From Diplolepis rosae (Eukaryota; Arthropoda; Insecta; Hymenoptera; Diplolepididae): a stretch of 64,000 nucleotides of DNA. Below, piece after piece: positions 55,059 to 64,000 of the stretch. Position 1 is the stretch's first letter; each line of letters opens with the position of its first letter. The DNA lies in assembly GCA_030998225.1 (NCBI GenBank), contig JAPYXD010000608.1:1270501-1334500 (forward strand), in the 5' to 3' direction. The translations under genes and the position numbers were made by a program. Under the pieces are notes generated by a model. It did no database searches. It was not told the DNA's origin and saw only the letters and a program-made list of their open reading frames with translations.

Positions 55059-55715
55059 CTAATATACGAGCATTGTGGGACAAACAACTACCAGGGAGAC
55101 CACGCGTAGCAGAACACTGGGACTCCTCGAATCAAGAACCCGGGTCACGGCAAAGGAGTCGCGGGAGACTGAGGAGTCAAGTAATTCCTGACAGGCCACG
55201 GTCATCAACTCTATGGCTCGGCTGGGACGAACGCCGCGCACTGATACATAAAAGTCCCCCAGTCGGTCTTCCATTTCCGAAATCCGCACTTGCAAACTGT
55301 CGCGTCGCGGCACAAACAGGGCAGGGTCCGCGGAGGAAGAAGACGATCTGGAGGCACTCGTCTGTAATAGGGAAAGGTCGAAATCTAAAACAGAATCGGC
55401 AAACGCATTCTCACTGGAGGGTTCGGAGGAGGGGACCGAGGTTTGAGAACCAGAATGCTCGGGTGAGCCGAACCAATCTGACAACAAAGCGTCTAAGAAG
55501 TCTCCGGTGTTCGACATCTTGATCAAAACTGACACACTTCGCGAATGCGGCACTACCCGAACAAAGCATGCAAAATTGAAAAAAAAGGGGCATTTGCCAG
55601 CTCCTTCGGGCACCGACGTGGCTCCCCTCACTAAGGAGAGAGGGTAGCCATGATTTTGACAGTTCTCCTTGTAGGTGATGGTCTCTCCACCCAAAGATGA
55701 CCCATCGTCTGCCAT
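55059..55715 (-). CDS. Unrecognised GC-rich 218-residue ORF
   Basis: It opens MADDGSSLGGETITYKENCQ, and a second in-frame Met (MSNTGDFLDALLSDWFGSP) at about 55515 is a plausible alternative start. The middle is Ser-rich (SASRSSSSSADPALFV), followed by MEDRLGDFYVSVRGVRPS and a hydrophobic end (LLRVVSLVVVCPTMLVY). The base composition is far more GC-rich than the flanks, so this piece has a different origin. It could be the ORF1 start of a LINE or DIRS-like element, or an unrelated insert. The plus-strand 149-codon frame across it is likely a shadow. Confidence 0.35.
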   Translation of the reverse strand: MADDGSSLGGETITYKENCQNHGYPLSLVRGATSVPEGAGKCPFFFNFACFVRVVPHSRSVSVLIKMSNTGDFLDALLSDWFGSPEHSGSQTSVPSSEPSSENAFADSVLDFDLSLLQTSASRSSSSSADPALFVPRRDSLQVRISEMEDRLGDFYVSVRGVRPSRAIELMTVACQELLDSSVSRDSFAVTRVLDSRSPSVLLRVVSLVVVCPTMLVY

Positions 55716-56256
55716 GGCTGCTGGAGACTGAGGAGAAAATCATCCCCACGACCCAGTATGCAACGAGATGACATCATCTAAACCATGCAAAATCAGTCAA
55801 AAACCCCACCAAGGCAGAACTTCTAGGGAACACGCGCACTACAACAAAGTACAAGATCCAAAATCGCCATTTCAACTTCTACAGAAAATTGACTCATGGC
55901 AGCTGCAGCATAGCATCAACATCCAGCATCTTTAAAAAATGACATCATCTTACAGCAGCTGAATCCTCGGGTGACACCGTTCTCAGGATATACATAGCCT
56001 AGTAGAAAAAACAAAATGCAAAGAAGACCGCCTTGTCAAATTATAGTGAAAATTACTTCAGCCCTTGCAAATATCAGCATGCAGCTGCAAAATGACATCA
56101 CTATTCACTAAGAAATATTTACTTACTAAGGAGATTCTGGAAGTAAACAGCACTCCACGAATTATGGGGCCCACATCTGGATATAAAACGCCCACTACAC
56201 TTTTTCTCACTAATTCACGTCAGACTCTTATTATTTCATCGAGGACGATGATTATT
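55716..56256. other. Non-coding stretch with AATGACATCA repeats
   Basis: AAAATGACATCA occurs at about 55938 and 56088, together with GCAGCTG words. No gene recognised. Confidence 0.35.
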
Positions 56257-56335
56257 CTAAGGAGGGAGGACTGTTACATCCCAGTAACGTTAAAATTTTT
56301 ACATTGCCCCTGTGCAAGGGCAACATGCCATTATC
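56257..56335 (+). repeat. Second polypurine tract followed by a truncated LTR start
   Basis: AAGGAGGGAGGAC (56257-56270) is followed by TGTTACATCCCAGTAACG, a normal Gypsy LTR start. Only about 60 bp of LTR remain before unrelated sequence. Confidence 0.5.
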
Positions 56336-56405
56336 GCCATCAAAAGTTGGCTTCAAATACATATATTTTGTCCACCATAGATGCGTTTTCAAAATACGTG
56401 GTATT
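56335..56405 (+). pseudogene. Tiny Gypsy integrase scrap
   Basis: The plus-strand frame reads NTYILSTIDAFSKYV, the motif around the first catalytic Asp of Ty3/gypsy integrase (compare YILTIIDAFSKYA). It is cut at 56405 by an inverted-repeat element. Confidence 0.5.
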
Positions 56406-56407
56406 GT

Positions 56408-56668
56408 CAGATGGTTATTTTCAACATAACAAAATTCTTAATTTGTTAATAATTTTTATTATAACAGCTGAGACTGGGAGAATTCTCATGTTTCAACTTC
56501 AAAGAAAAAAAGTATGCTAGAAAGTTTAGAGTTGAGAGAACTTTCAGCGAGAAAGTTGTTCAGCCGGCTTTCAGACAGTTTTTTAATATATTTTGAGATT
56601 TTGAATCCAAAACAAAAATTTAGAATTTTGTTATGCTCAACATAACCATCTGAAGGTCTAGGGTTTTT
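56408..56668. repeat. Inverted-repeat (MITE-like) element of about 260 bp
   Basis: TCAGATGGTTATTTTCAACA, then TAACAAAATTCTTAATTTG, near the left end is mirrored by the right end (CATAACCATCTGA at 56643-56657). The arms are about 45 bp. Confidence 0.65.
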
Positions 56669-57348
56669 TTTTGTCTGTTGAGAAAATTTTAGACTGTTCC
56701 CGACAAATTTGTACGAAAAACAAAGAGTTGATTGTCAAAAATCGATTGGTTTTGCACCTTCAAAAGAAAAGGTTTTCTCCGATTATAAAAAAACTACAGT
56801 TCTGACATCGATCATCATGCCTCGAACGTTTTCAAGCCTCCCTGCTTTACAGGCGTGGAATCGCTTAGTTTCGCTCCACTGTCAGGCAAAATTATTTTCC
56901 TCTCGTCTGTAAACATGAGATATCTCCACGTGAAAGTTGAATGCTTTCACGCTACCACCCAATAGAAGCGCGCGTAGGATTTTTTTTTCTTTTGGTGAGG
57001 AGGAAAAATGGTGAAATCTTTTATATGCGTTGTACAGGACTCTCCTAGGACGGGTCTAGGCATACCTGTTAAAACCAAAAAACCCCCTCTCTCAAACCAA
57101 TACACCGCCTGCGGGACCACCTTTCGGTTTTTAACTTCACGTGCGGTTGGTCCCAGCTTAAAGTCGCGTACGACTCTTCTGTCATCCGTTCGCCCGGGAC
57201 TTTCATCCGCGGCCACACGCGCGCTAAGCGAACCGACAAGTTGCATTAGTCAAGGGAAGACTGAAAAGAATCCTCCTCCGAACGACGCGGACAGTCGAAT
57301 CCGCCCGAGACGCAGGACCGCGGGTGCAGGCCTTTGATGCGATTTCTA

Positions 57349-58208
57349 CTAGCCCTCCACGTTGTTACACTCTCGACGCCCATCGAGCTCTCTCGTCTTC
57401 ATCACAAGTGTGACGAATGACTCGATGAGCGTCCAGAACTGCACAGACTGCAGCATGAGAGGGACCATCGTGTCATGAGTAAGCTCGGCATCCACTGCAT
57501 GACTGAGGGCCTCCCTTGCCACACCCCATTTTTCGCAGACGAAGAGTGCGTGCTTCGCGGTATCCACCGGGAAATCGCAGTAACAACACATCTCCTTGTC
57601 TCTCTTCTTGAAGCGTCTCAGGTACGCGTTAAAACAGCCATGGCCTGAGAGCGCTTGCGCCAGATAAAAGCCATCTTCCCCGTGCTGTCTGTTCAGCCCG
57701 GTAGCGAGCTCCGGGATCAGGTGGTAGGCCCATCTGGTCTTCTCACCATGCCACCTCATCTGCTATTTCTCGACGAGCCTGCGCCTTCCATCCTTGCGGA
57801 TGGCCTCCTTTGCGCGAGCGATTTCCACAGGTCGGCGCAGGTAAGCTCCTTGCGAAGATGAAAGGTGTCCTGCCTTTCCTCCGACAATAAATCTATTGGT
57901 GGGACGCTCGCCAGGACCAACACAGCACTCGTCGAGACAGTTCTATATGCTAAAACTATTCTCAGCGTGACGAGTCTCTGCGCCGAGAACAGTTTCCTCT
58001 GGGTAGCATGGTTTTGTAGGGCATTAGCCCAGACTGGAGCTGCATAAAGCAGCTTTGAATGGACAACGATCGCCAACAGTCTCCTATTCGCTTCCTTGGG
58101 TTCACCAACGTTTGGCATAAGCCGAACCATGTTTGCTCCACATTGGATGGCTTTGACAGCTGCGATTTTTAGGTGCTCGCCAAAGCTAAGCCTACGATCC
58201 ACCTGCAC
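57349..58208 (-). pseudogene. LINE ORF2 C-terminal region
   Basis: 57756-58208 carries VQVDRRLSFGEHLKIAAVKA and HSKLLYAAPVWANAL, the thumb and connection region of R1-clade RTs. 57349-57759 carries LSGHGCFNAYLRRFKKRD and CCYCDFPVDTAKHALFVCEKW, the CCHC-type cysteine-histidine motif characteristic of R1-like ORF2 ends. A stop at 57757 and a frame change separate the two. The stop near 57352 ends the coding part. Confidence 0.8.
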
Positions 58209-58232
58209 CCCTAGGTACTTAATGCTTGTCTT

Positions 58233-59038
58233 TCACTCGACCTCATGCTCTCCGAGAACGATCCTCGGGTATTGAAAGGATCTCCTGTCCGTAAAAAGCA
58301 AAGCCTCAGTTTTTTCAGGGGCCATGTTCAGGCCTCTGCAATCCAACCAGCGCTTTGTTCCCCACGGACTTGCATTGATCCTCAGCTCTAGGATTCCGGC
58401 GTCGTCAGCGGCGCGCACGACAAGTGCGTCATCCGCGAAGCCGAAGATGCTCGTTCCAGCAGGTAGGTCCATGCGCCGGAAGTCGTCATACATGACGTTC
58501 CAAACGAGTGGACCCAGTCGCGACCTTTGAGAAGCGCCACATGTCGTCTCTTCTTTGAGAGACCATTTGTCGCTCTCGTATATCACCCACCTGTCGCTCA
58601 GATAGTCATCTATCATTCGCAACAGGTAGTCTTGAACCTTTTTCCGCATTATCGCATCAATGCAGATATTCCACCTCGCGGTATTGAACGCGTTGCGTAT
58701 GTCAATGGTGATCAACGCGCAGAATCCCTCACGCTTACCAGTTGCTTTTATTGCATTTGTGGCGCTGTTAACCACAGCTTGGATAGCGTCCACAGTGGAC
58801 CTGCCTTTCCTGAATCCAAACTGGTTTTTCGAGAGACCGTTCTCCCCGACCAAGAGAGCCTGAAGCCGTTTTAGAATCAATTCCTCCAGAAGCTTCCCCG
58901 TCGTATCCAATAGACATATTGGTCTATACGACGAAGCAACCCCTAGAGGTTTGTTGCCCTTCCTCAGCAAGAGCAATCTCTGCTCCTTCCAGTCCACGAT
59001 GAACCTCCCCTCCCGAAGACAGGAGTTGAAGGCTTCCA
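58233..59038 (-). pseudogene. LINE reverse transcriptase, main part
   Basis: The frame reads VEAFNSCLREGRFIVDWKEQ, SSYRPICLLDTTGKLLEEL, NQFGFRKGRSTVDAIQAVV, ALITIDIRNAFNTARWNIC (first Asp), GASQRSRLGPLVWNVMYDDF and IFGFADDALVVRAADDAG with the catalytic FADD box. The GVPQGS motif reads GASQRS. Upstream it is cut by the inserted mariner at 59038; the first residues of the frame (MAHP) come from mariner terminal sequence. R1/TRAS-type features are clear. Confidence 0.85.
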
Positions 59039-60149
59039 CAGGGTGGGCCATCTAGCGTTTTAATTTTTTACTATCTGTATTTCGACATTGGAAACGTCAA
59101 ATACCATTCGGAAAGTGACAGATATTCAGTAAATCGTCTCAAATTTACGAAATGGGTCCCTATTTGCTAGAAGAAAACTGGGAAATATTGATAACTTTTT
59201 TCCAAAGTGGTGAGTCTTCAACACAAACTGTGAGAAATTTGGCAAAAAAAATGGACAGACAAAAAGTGCCATCAGTTCAATTTGTGTAACAATTTGTCAA
59301 GCGTGTGCGTGAAACTGGCTCGTTGGTGGATAAACCAAAAGGTCAACGTTCATTTCCCGCGCGTTCACCCGAAAATATTGCGACTGTGGCTGAAAGTGTT
59401 AGTGGGAATCCATCCACCTCAAATCGCCGTCGATCGCAAGAATTGAACATTCCACGAACAACTTTGCGACGAATTTTGCAAAAAGACCTCGCTATGAAGC
59501 CATATAAAGTTCAATTGGTGCAGCAGCTGAAGTCACTCGACCATCCGAGCCGTCTACAGTTTGTAGATTGGGCGGAATATCGTTTGACCGAGGATGGTCA
59601 ATTTTACTGAAAAATCATCTTTTCGGACGAGGCTCATTTCCACCTCGGTGGTTACGTTAAAAAGCAGAATTGTCGCATTTGAGGCACAGAAAACCCGCAC
59701 GTAATCGTCGAGAAGCCAATGCACCCAGCACGAGTCACTGTATGGTGCGGATTTTGGTCTCGTGGTATCTTCGGCCCATTTTTCTTCGAAAATGAAGAAG
59801 GAACCGCCGTAATCATCAATGGTGAGCGATATCGCGCAATGTTATCCAAATTTTTCTTCAAGCAAATTGAAAAGGAAGACTTGGACAACATTTGGTTCCA
59901 GCAGGACGGCGCTACGTGCCATACAGCAAACGCTACACTCAATCTTTTACGCCCTATCCAGAAACAATTCAAGATCTAAAGTACGAGATTCAAGCTGCTG
60001 TTGCTGTCATAAGGCCTGAAACCATCGAGAAAGTACTCCAAGATTGGGAGGATCGGATAAGCTACTGTAAACTCAGCCGTGGTGGTCATTTGTCCGAAAT
60101 TGTTTTCCACAAATAAATTTCAATTTAAAATTGTATGTGGCCCACCCTG
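59039..60149 (+). mobile_element. DD41D-type mariner, second copy, deleted (1111 bp)
   Basis: Ends CAGGGTGGGCCATCTAGCGT at 59039 and GGCCCACCCTG at 60149. TA follows on the right and CA precedes on the left, consistent with a mutated TA. It is 190 bp shorter than the 19144-20444 copy: 119 bp are missing inside the transposase between TTACGCCCTATC repeats, and about 70 bp are missing near the 3' end. Confidence 0.9.
59152..60020 (+). pseudogene. DD41D mariner transposase, deleted copy
   Basis: The frame starts at ATG 59152 (MGPYLLEENWEILITF), has a stop at 59287-59289 (FV* in place of FVQQ), continues RSQELNIPRTTLRRILQKDL to a stop at 59608-59610, and holds the first catalytic Asp region (IFSDEAHFHLGGYV) and a third frame from 59719 (MHPARVTVWCGFWSRGIFGP, QQDGATCHTANAT). 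The frame collapses after NLLRP, exactly at the 119-bp deletion, so the third acidic residue of the catalytic site (PLDYFLWG in copy 1) is gone. It is inactive. Confidence 0.85.
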
Positions 60150-60154
60150 TAGGA

Positions 60155-61400
60155 GGATCTCTGTGTATGCCCCGATCACCTCTTTGAGGATCTCGTTCGG
60201 CACCCCGCCGATACCCGGCGCTGTATTTGCCTTAAGCCTTCCACCCGCTCTCTTTACTTCTTCGAGAGTGAAGAGTTCTTCGCGCCGGACCACGTAGGAA
60301 CTTCGGTCCCGTCTTTGGTGCGGCTCTACGTGTCGAAACAAGCTCTGCACAATGTACTCGACTCGATCAGGATTATCCAGGCCCGGGGTCTTTCTTCTAG
60401 TCACCAATCTCTTAGTGACTATTTTGAAGGCGAGACACCATGGGTCCTTGTCGACCTCACCGATCAAGTCTTTCTAGCATTGAAGTCGGGTTTTCTTTAT
60501 GTCTCGCTTCAAAGCTGCTTTTACACCTTTCCATGCCTCGTGCAGCATAGCATCCCCCTTTGAGCGGGTGAATTTTCGCCGCGCTGCGAGGCATTCTCGA
60601 CGTAGGGCCGCCAACTGGTCGTTCTACCAGTACATCGAACCCTTGGCTTGCCTGCGCTTGCGGCGAGGCATCAATTAGTTGCAAACCCCGACCACCTTTC
60701 GTCTCGAAGAGCGCACAGTGTCAACCAACGACCCAGCAGGTCCGACCCAAACAGGCTCATAAATGAGCCTAGTCGTCTCGAGATGGACTCGGAGTCTCTC
60801 CCTGTAGTCGCCTCGTGTTCCAGGAGGGGCTCCTTCCTTCCCCGCCCCCCTACCCTTATCCACTGCTTGGCACTGTTGTTCTGAATTGAATTCGATGCAC
60901 CGGTGGTCACTCCAGGTTATTACCTCGAGGACGCACGAGTCACCTATCTTTGAGGCGAGACGTGGTGCGGCAATCGTGAGGTCAATACTAGACCACTCCC
61001 CCCGCTCCACGTCTGAAGATAAACTATTTGCCCTGATTTAAGACGATCAGGTTATTCATAGCGACCATCTCGCCAACCAAGATTCCCCTCCTATCTAGGC
61101 GGCCCTCGCCTCACTCCGTCGACTTACCATTAAAGTCACCCCCTATGAGGCACAGCCCAACAGCCTCACAGCGGCTTCCCTCAAGAGGGAGGATCTGTGT
61201 CTCGAAGACCTCAAAAGGATCGTTGGCGGACAAGAAGCAGCTGTACACACGCACACCCCCCACCAAACAAACCCCGCCTCGGACTCCAGAAAATCGCTGA
61301 TGCTCAAATCAGGTTCACAAACAAGGATGCCGGCCCTCCTTGATGCATACTGATACTAGACAGAATTTTCGGTCCATTTGTACTGCTCACTTATCAGCAG
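60155..61400 (-). pseudogene. LINE ORF2 N-terminal part: endonuclease and start of RT
   Basis: About 60675-61010 contains GEWSSIDLTIAAPRLASKIG and VITWSDHRCIEF, the C-terminal SDH motif of the AP-like endonuclease. The upstream part (61010-61380) is broken but shows reading of the same class. 60155-60467 contains WCLAFKIVTKRL, FTLEEVKRAGGRLKANTAPG and GGVPNEILKEVI, the segment preceding the RT fingers. It ends at the mariner insertion. Several stops are present. Confidence 0.7.
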
Positions 61401-61499
61401 TACATCGGCCCCCCTCTCCCTGGCAGTCTGCATCAGAAGGTCCTGGGCATCCTTCCCCCTTCCGAGGTTGAGCTGCAGGAACTTCAAATCCTGCCTCTC

Positions 61500-62390
61500 A
61501 ACTGCCGAAGCTCTTCACGGAAGACCGGGCAGAGGCCGCCACCAGAGACATGGGCGATATCTTTGTCGCCTCTGTCTAAGCACCTCAGGCACCTTGGCGG
61601 CGCCTTACAGCTGCTGGCCAAGTGTCCCGTGGTGCCGCATCTCCAACAGGCATTCTTCCTGTCGGGTTTGCCACAGCCTCGGGACCCATTGCCGTAACCA
61701 AGGCACCTGAAGCATCGGGCGACTTTCGCATGCTCACGGATGCGGCACGCAACCCACCCGATCTTGACTTTTCCTAGCTGAGCTAGCTAGCTCAGCTAGC
61801 CGGACCACTGCAGTCTTTACCGCAACAAAGCGGGTGAAGAGCCTGCAGGACCCGCCAAGTACTGGTCTGCCCAGTGCCGAGCATAAGACAGACACGACAG
61901 TTCCCTGCGCTTTTTGCACAAGGTCCTTCGCCTTCTCCTTTTTTTCCTTTTTTTGCTCTCCCTCGTGACCACTTACCAGTCCCCTTCTTCATTCGGGGCC
62001 TGGCTCTTGGCCACCTGAGCATACGAGGGTGACGGGCCGTCCCCCTTTCCCAGAGAGCTGCCCTTTTTTCACCTTTAGCCTGGTTTTTCGGGATATGTCC
62101 CAGAGACGCCAAACATGGTCTCCAGAAGATCCCCATCTTTTTCGTGGCGGGGTGGGATTCCAGTTTCGTTTGGATTTCCATCCCGCTTTCAAGAAGGCAC
62201 TTATAGGTGTTGGGCGGAATGCTCAGTGGCCTCATTTATACTGTCTGTAAAATGGCGAGGGTTGTTTCTCAGCATACCCTGTTGTATGATGCTTAGAGCC
62301 CTTGCCAACCTCTTCATTTTTTCATTCTGCAGCTTCAAGAGCTGAAGGACGTCCTTCCATCCCTCAGTTCCTGAAGAAGCACCCAATTAC
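61500..62390 (-). pseudogene. LINE ORF1 (gag-like) with zinc knuckles
   Basis: The likely start is at 62386 (MGASSGTEGWKDVLQLLKLQ). A Lys-rich stretch (about 61920-61980) precedes GTVVSVLCSALGRPVLGGSC-type sequence and three cysteine knuckles at 61740-61560: CFRCLGYGNGSRGC (His replaced by Asn), CWRCGTTGHLASSC (intact CCHC) and CLRCL. Frameshifts separate the parts. R1-clade gag proteins carry the same set. Confidence 0.75.
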
Positions 62391-62400
62391 ATAGCAAAAT

Positions 62401-62725
62401 AAAATAGAAAAAAAACATAAAGTTTAAAGAAAATATAACTAGTGTCACCCAGCCAGGCACTAACTGCACCTAAAGCTGCTTGACTCGGGTGACCGGACAG
62501 AAGCCAGCAAACCCAGCCTAGTGTGGAACACTCTTATCCTACGAACGGAAATAGGCGATGAAAAGTCGATATAAGTAAGTTGTTAAAATGCCATTTATTT
62601 CAAAATATAAAATCGAGACAAATATCTATTATACACATAATTTTCTTTCTTTTTATAATTTTGTATTTTTATCTATTTTTTTTTGTATAAATCAATCTGT
62701 ATAATGACATACGAGTTCTGTTAAA
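62401..62725. other. Non-coding stretch, possibly LINE 5' UTR then AT-rich DNA
   Basis: 62440-62530 is GC-rich and could be the LINE 5' end. Beyond 62560 it is AT-rich with T-runs. Confidence 0.4.
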
Positions 62726-63420
62726 AAAATAAGGTGGATTTTCATTTTTTTTGACAAATATTAATTTGTTCATGAATTTCTATGTTGTCGCCTTCAAAGT
62801 GATCCCCCTCAGATATAATACACTTGTACCAACGTTTTTTTCAATCCTCGAAGCCTTTCTGATATGCACTTTTTGGTATGTCCTTAAGCTCTCTCAGCGA
62901 TTCGGTTTTTATCTCCTCAATCGTGGCGAAACGCCGTCCGTTCATGGGTCTCTTCAACCTTAAGAATAGGAAAAGTCACAGGGGGCTAAATCTGGTGAAT
63001 ACGGTGGCTGGGGCATGATTAAGATGTTGTTTTGTAGCCGAAAAATTACAAACAAGCAATGACGAGTGAGCATTTGCGTTATCGTGATGCAAAAGTCATG
63101 AATTGTTTTTCCACAATTCCGGGCGTTTCTTTCGTATTGCTTCACGCAAACGGCGCATAACTTCAAGGTACTACTCGTTATTAATTGTACGACCTTGTGG
63201 TAAGAACTCCTGATGTACTACGCCATGATAATCAAAGAAAACAGTGACCAAAACCTTGATATTTGACCGAACTTGTGGTGCTTTTTTCGGTCTTGGTGAT
63301 TCAGTGTGCTTCCATTGGGACGAGAGTGCTTTGGTTTCGACGTCATAAGCATATACCCATGATTCGTCACCAGTTATATAAGTATGGCTATCCCATCTGA
63401 TAATAATCTAATCTATATAT
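62725..63420 (-). pseudogene. Mariner transposase, C-terminal two thirds
   Basis: Minus-strand translation: GDESWVYAYDVETKALSSQW (first catalytic Asp, about 63365), SPRPKKAPQVRSNIKVLVTV, VMRRLREAIRKKRPELWKNN, HHDNANAHSSLL (second Asp, 63075), PYSPDLAPCDF (third Asp, about 62975), ATIEEIKTESLRELKDIPKS and WYKCIISEGDHFEGD at the end (about 62800). All three catalytic Asp residues are present, but several frameshifts and stops break it, and the N-terminal DNA-binding domain is replaced by a tandem repeat at 63405-63483. Confidence 0.8.
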
Positions 63421-63483
63421 AAAGTCTATCCAATCTATATATGAAATCTATATATAAAGTATATAAATCTATATATAAAGTCC
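63405..63483 (+). repeat. Degenerate tandem repeat of ATCTATATATAAAGT units
   Basis: Four or five units of 15-21 bp, each with ATCTATATAT(A/G)AA and most with AAGT. It lies at the broken 5' edge of the mariner relic. Confidence 0.7.
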
Positions 63484-64000
63484 TTCATACATAGGTAAAT
63501 AATTATGATAAATAATTATCTAATCATTCAGCATTTGAAAGTAATATTTTCAACATTACGGCTGGAGCAGAGCAATATTTTTAAAACAAGCATAGTTTTC
63601 CAAATATTTTATGCCAAGAACGAGATTTTGACATTCCTGCAGCGTGGTACTTTTATGCTAATGCATATGCCAAAGGGGCATGTAATGGTATTCGGTGGAA
63701 ATCTGAAACAACTATCCGCAGAAGTTAGCTTACAGCGTTCCTCGGAAAACCAGATTCTAAATGATCATGATTCCTGGCACACTACAATATCATGCTTTTC
63801 TGCTAAATGGTGAGGTCCAAATCATTGCTGAAAGGACTTGATTTTCTGTGTATTTTTTTCGCTAGATGACTTTAGTCGTTCGAAGTCGATCTTCTCCATT
63901 GCAAACTTCAGACCCTATATGGTATATGACAGCTGACGTTTCATAGATTATTCAGTAAAAAAAAGTTTCAAGTTTTGTTGTTTATTCATTGTTTTGCATT
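63484..64000. other. Non-coding stretch, nothing firm
   Basis: A 102-codon plus-strand frame (63505-63813) has no family resemblance. It could overlie the unrecognisable N-terminal part of the minus-strand mariner, but I cannot show that. Confidence 0.3.

Larger units (their letters stand above)
56981..62400 (-). mobile_element. R1-like non-LTR retrotransposon (LINE), near full length but decayed
   Basis: In minus-strand order: a gag-like ORF1 (about 62390-61500), endonuclease and RT ORF2 (about 61400-57349), a 3' UTR, and an A-rich tail (AAAAGAAAAAAAAATCC) ending at 56981. The 3' 216 bp are duplicated in the BEL LTR at 35123-35338, which confirms the 3' end. A DD41D mariner interrupts RT at 59039-60149. 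GC content is well above that of the neighbourhood. Confidence 0.85.

Noticed and set aside
55073..55522. 149-codon Arg-rich plus-strand ORF
   Set aside because: Antisense to the Ser-rich GC-rich minus-strand ORF. Arg-rich composition is expected from the reverse of Ser-rich codons.
58324..58874. Plus-strand ORFs across the LINE RT
   Set aside because: Antisense shadows of the GC-rich RT frame, which has unmistakable motifs on the minus strand.

Overview
This window looks like heterochromatin-like or intergenic DNA from an arthropod, most probably an insect: it is AT-rich and contains an R1-like LINE, BEL/Pao, Ty3/gypsy (errantivirus-like) and Copia elements, many Tc1/mariner transposons, an ISL2EU/DDE-type transposon and several foldback elements. 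I cannot name the species. There is no bacterial gene organisation and no CRISPR array, and I recognise no intact rRNA, tRNA or ordinary host gene. Almost everything I can support is transposable element, usually decayed and often nested.

Layout. 1-9.1 kb: a 0.9-kb foldback repeat (1381-2257), a decayed mariner on the minus strand (about 3060-3960), a perfect 20-bp hairpin (4842-4915), and a long minus-strand pseudogene (5728-9075) of an uncharacterised repeated invertebrate protein family with HEEADT and TGCD motifs. 9-14.2 kb: mostly empty, with one possible small exon (9583-9825) and a 674-bp foldback element (11793-12466). 14.2-17.6 kb: an ISL2EU-like transposase fused end to end with a Copia RT/RNase H fragment, then a Gypsy RNase H scrap and a deleted mariner. 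18.3-20.9 kb: a DD34D mariner with a 1301-bp DD41D mariner inside it. 23.0-24.3 kb: a deleted mariner with 26-bp TIRs, next to a fragment of another uncharacterised repeated protein family. 24.7-29.1 kb: a Tc1/mariner-type element with about 350-bp inverted ends, split by a 2.87-kb TG...CA insertion. 29.4-33.6 kb: a minus-strand Ty3/gypsy element carrying two small MITE-like inserts in gag. 33.8-34.8 kb plus 42.1-42.35 kb: two unknown minus-strand ORFs separated by a complete 7265-bp BEL/Pao element (34847-42111). 42.4-44.0 kb: a Tc1-like DD34E element. 44.3-56.4 kb: truncated errantivirus-like copies in the same orientation (leader, gag, protease, env pieces), interrupted by MITEs and unknown ORFs. 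57.0-62.4 kb: an R1-like LINE on the minus strand carrying a second DD41D mariner. 62.7-63.4 kb: a mariner fragment.

The value of the window is as a record of insertions. Target-site duplications and an uninterrupted sister LTR give a clear relative order: the BEL element was inserted first and a 5'-truncated LINE then landed in one of its LTRs. The DD41D element jumped into both a mariner and the LINE, and the LINE copy afterwards lost 119 bp between 12-bp direct repeats. I found no convincing intact functional system. The least explained items are the two unknown ORFs split by BEL, the ORF between errantiviral gag and env, the GC-rich ORF at 55 kb, and the two uncharacterised repeated protein families.
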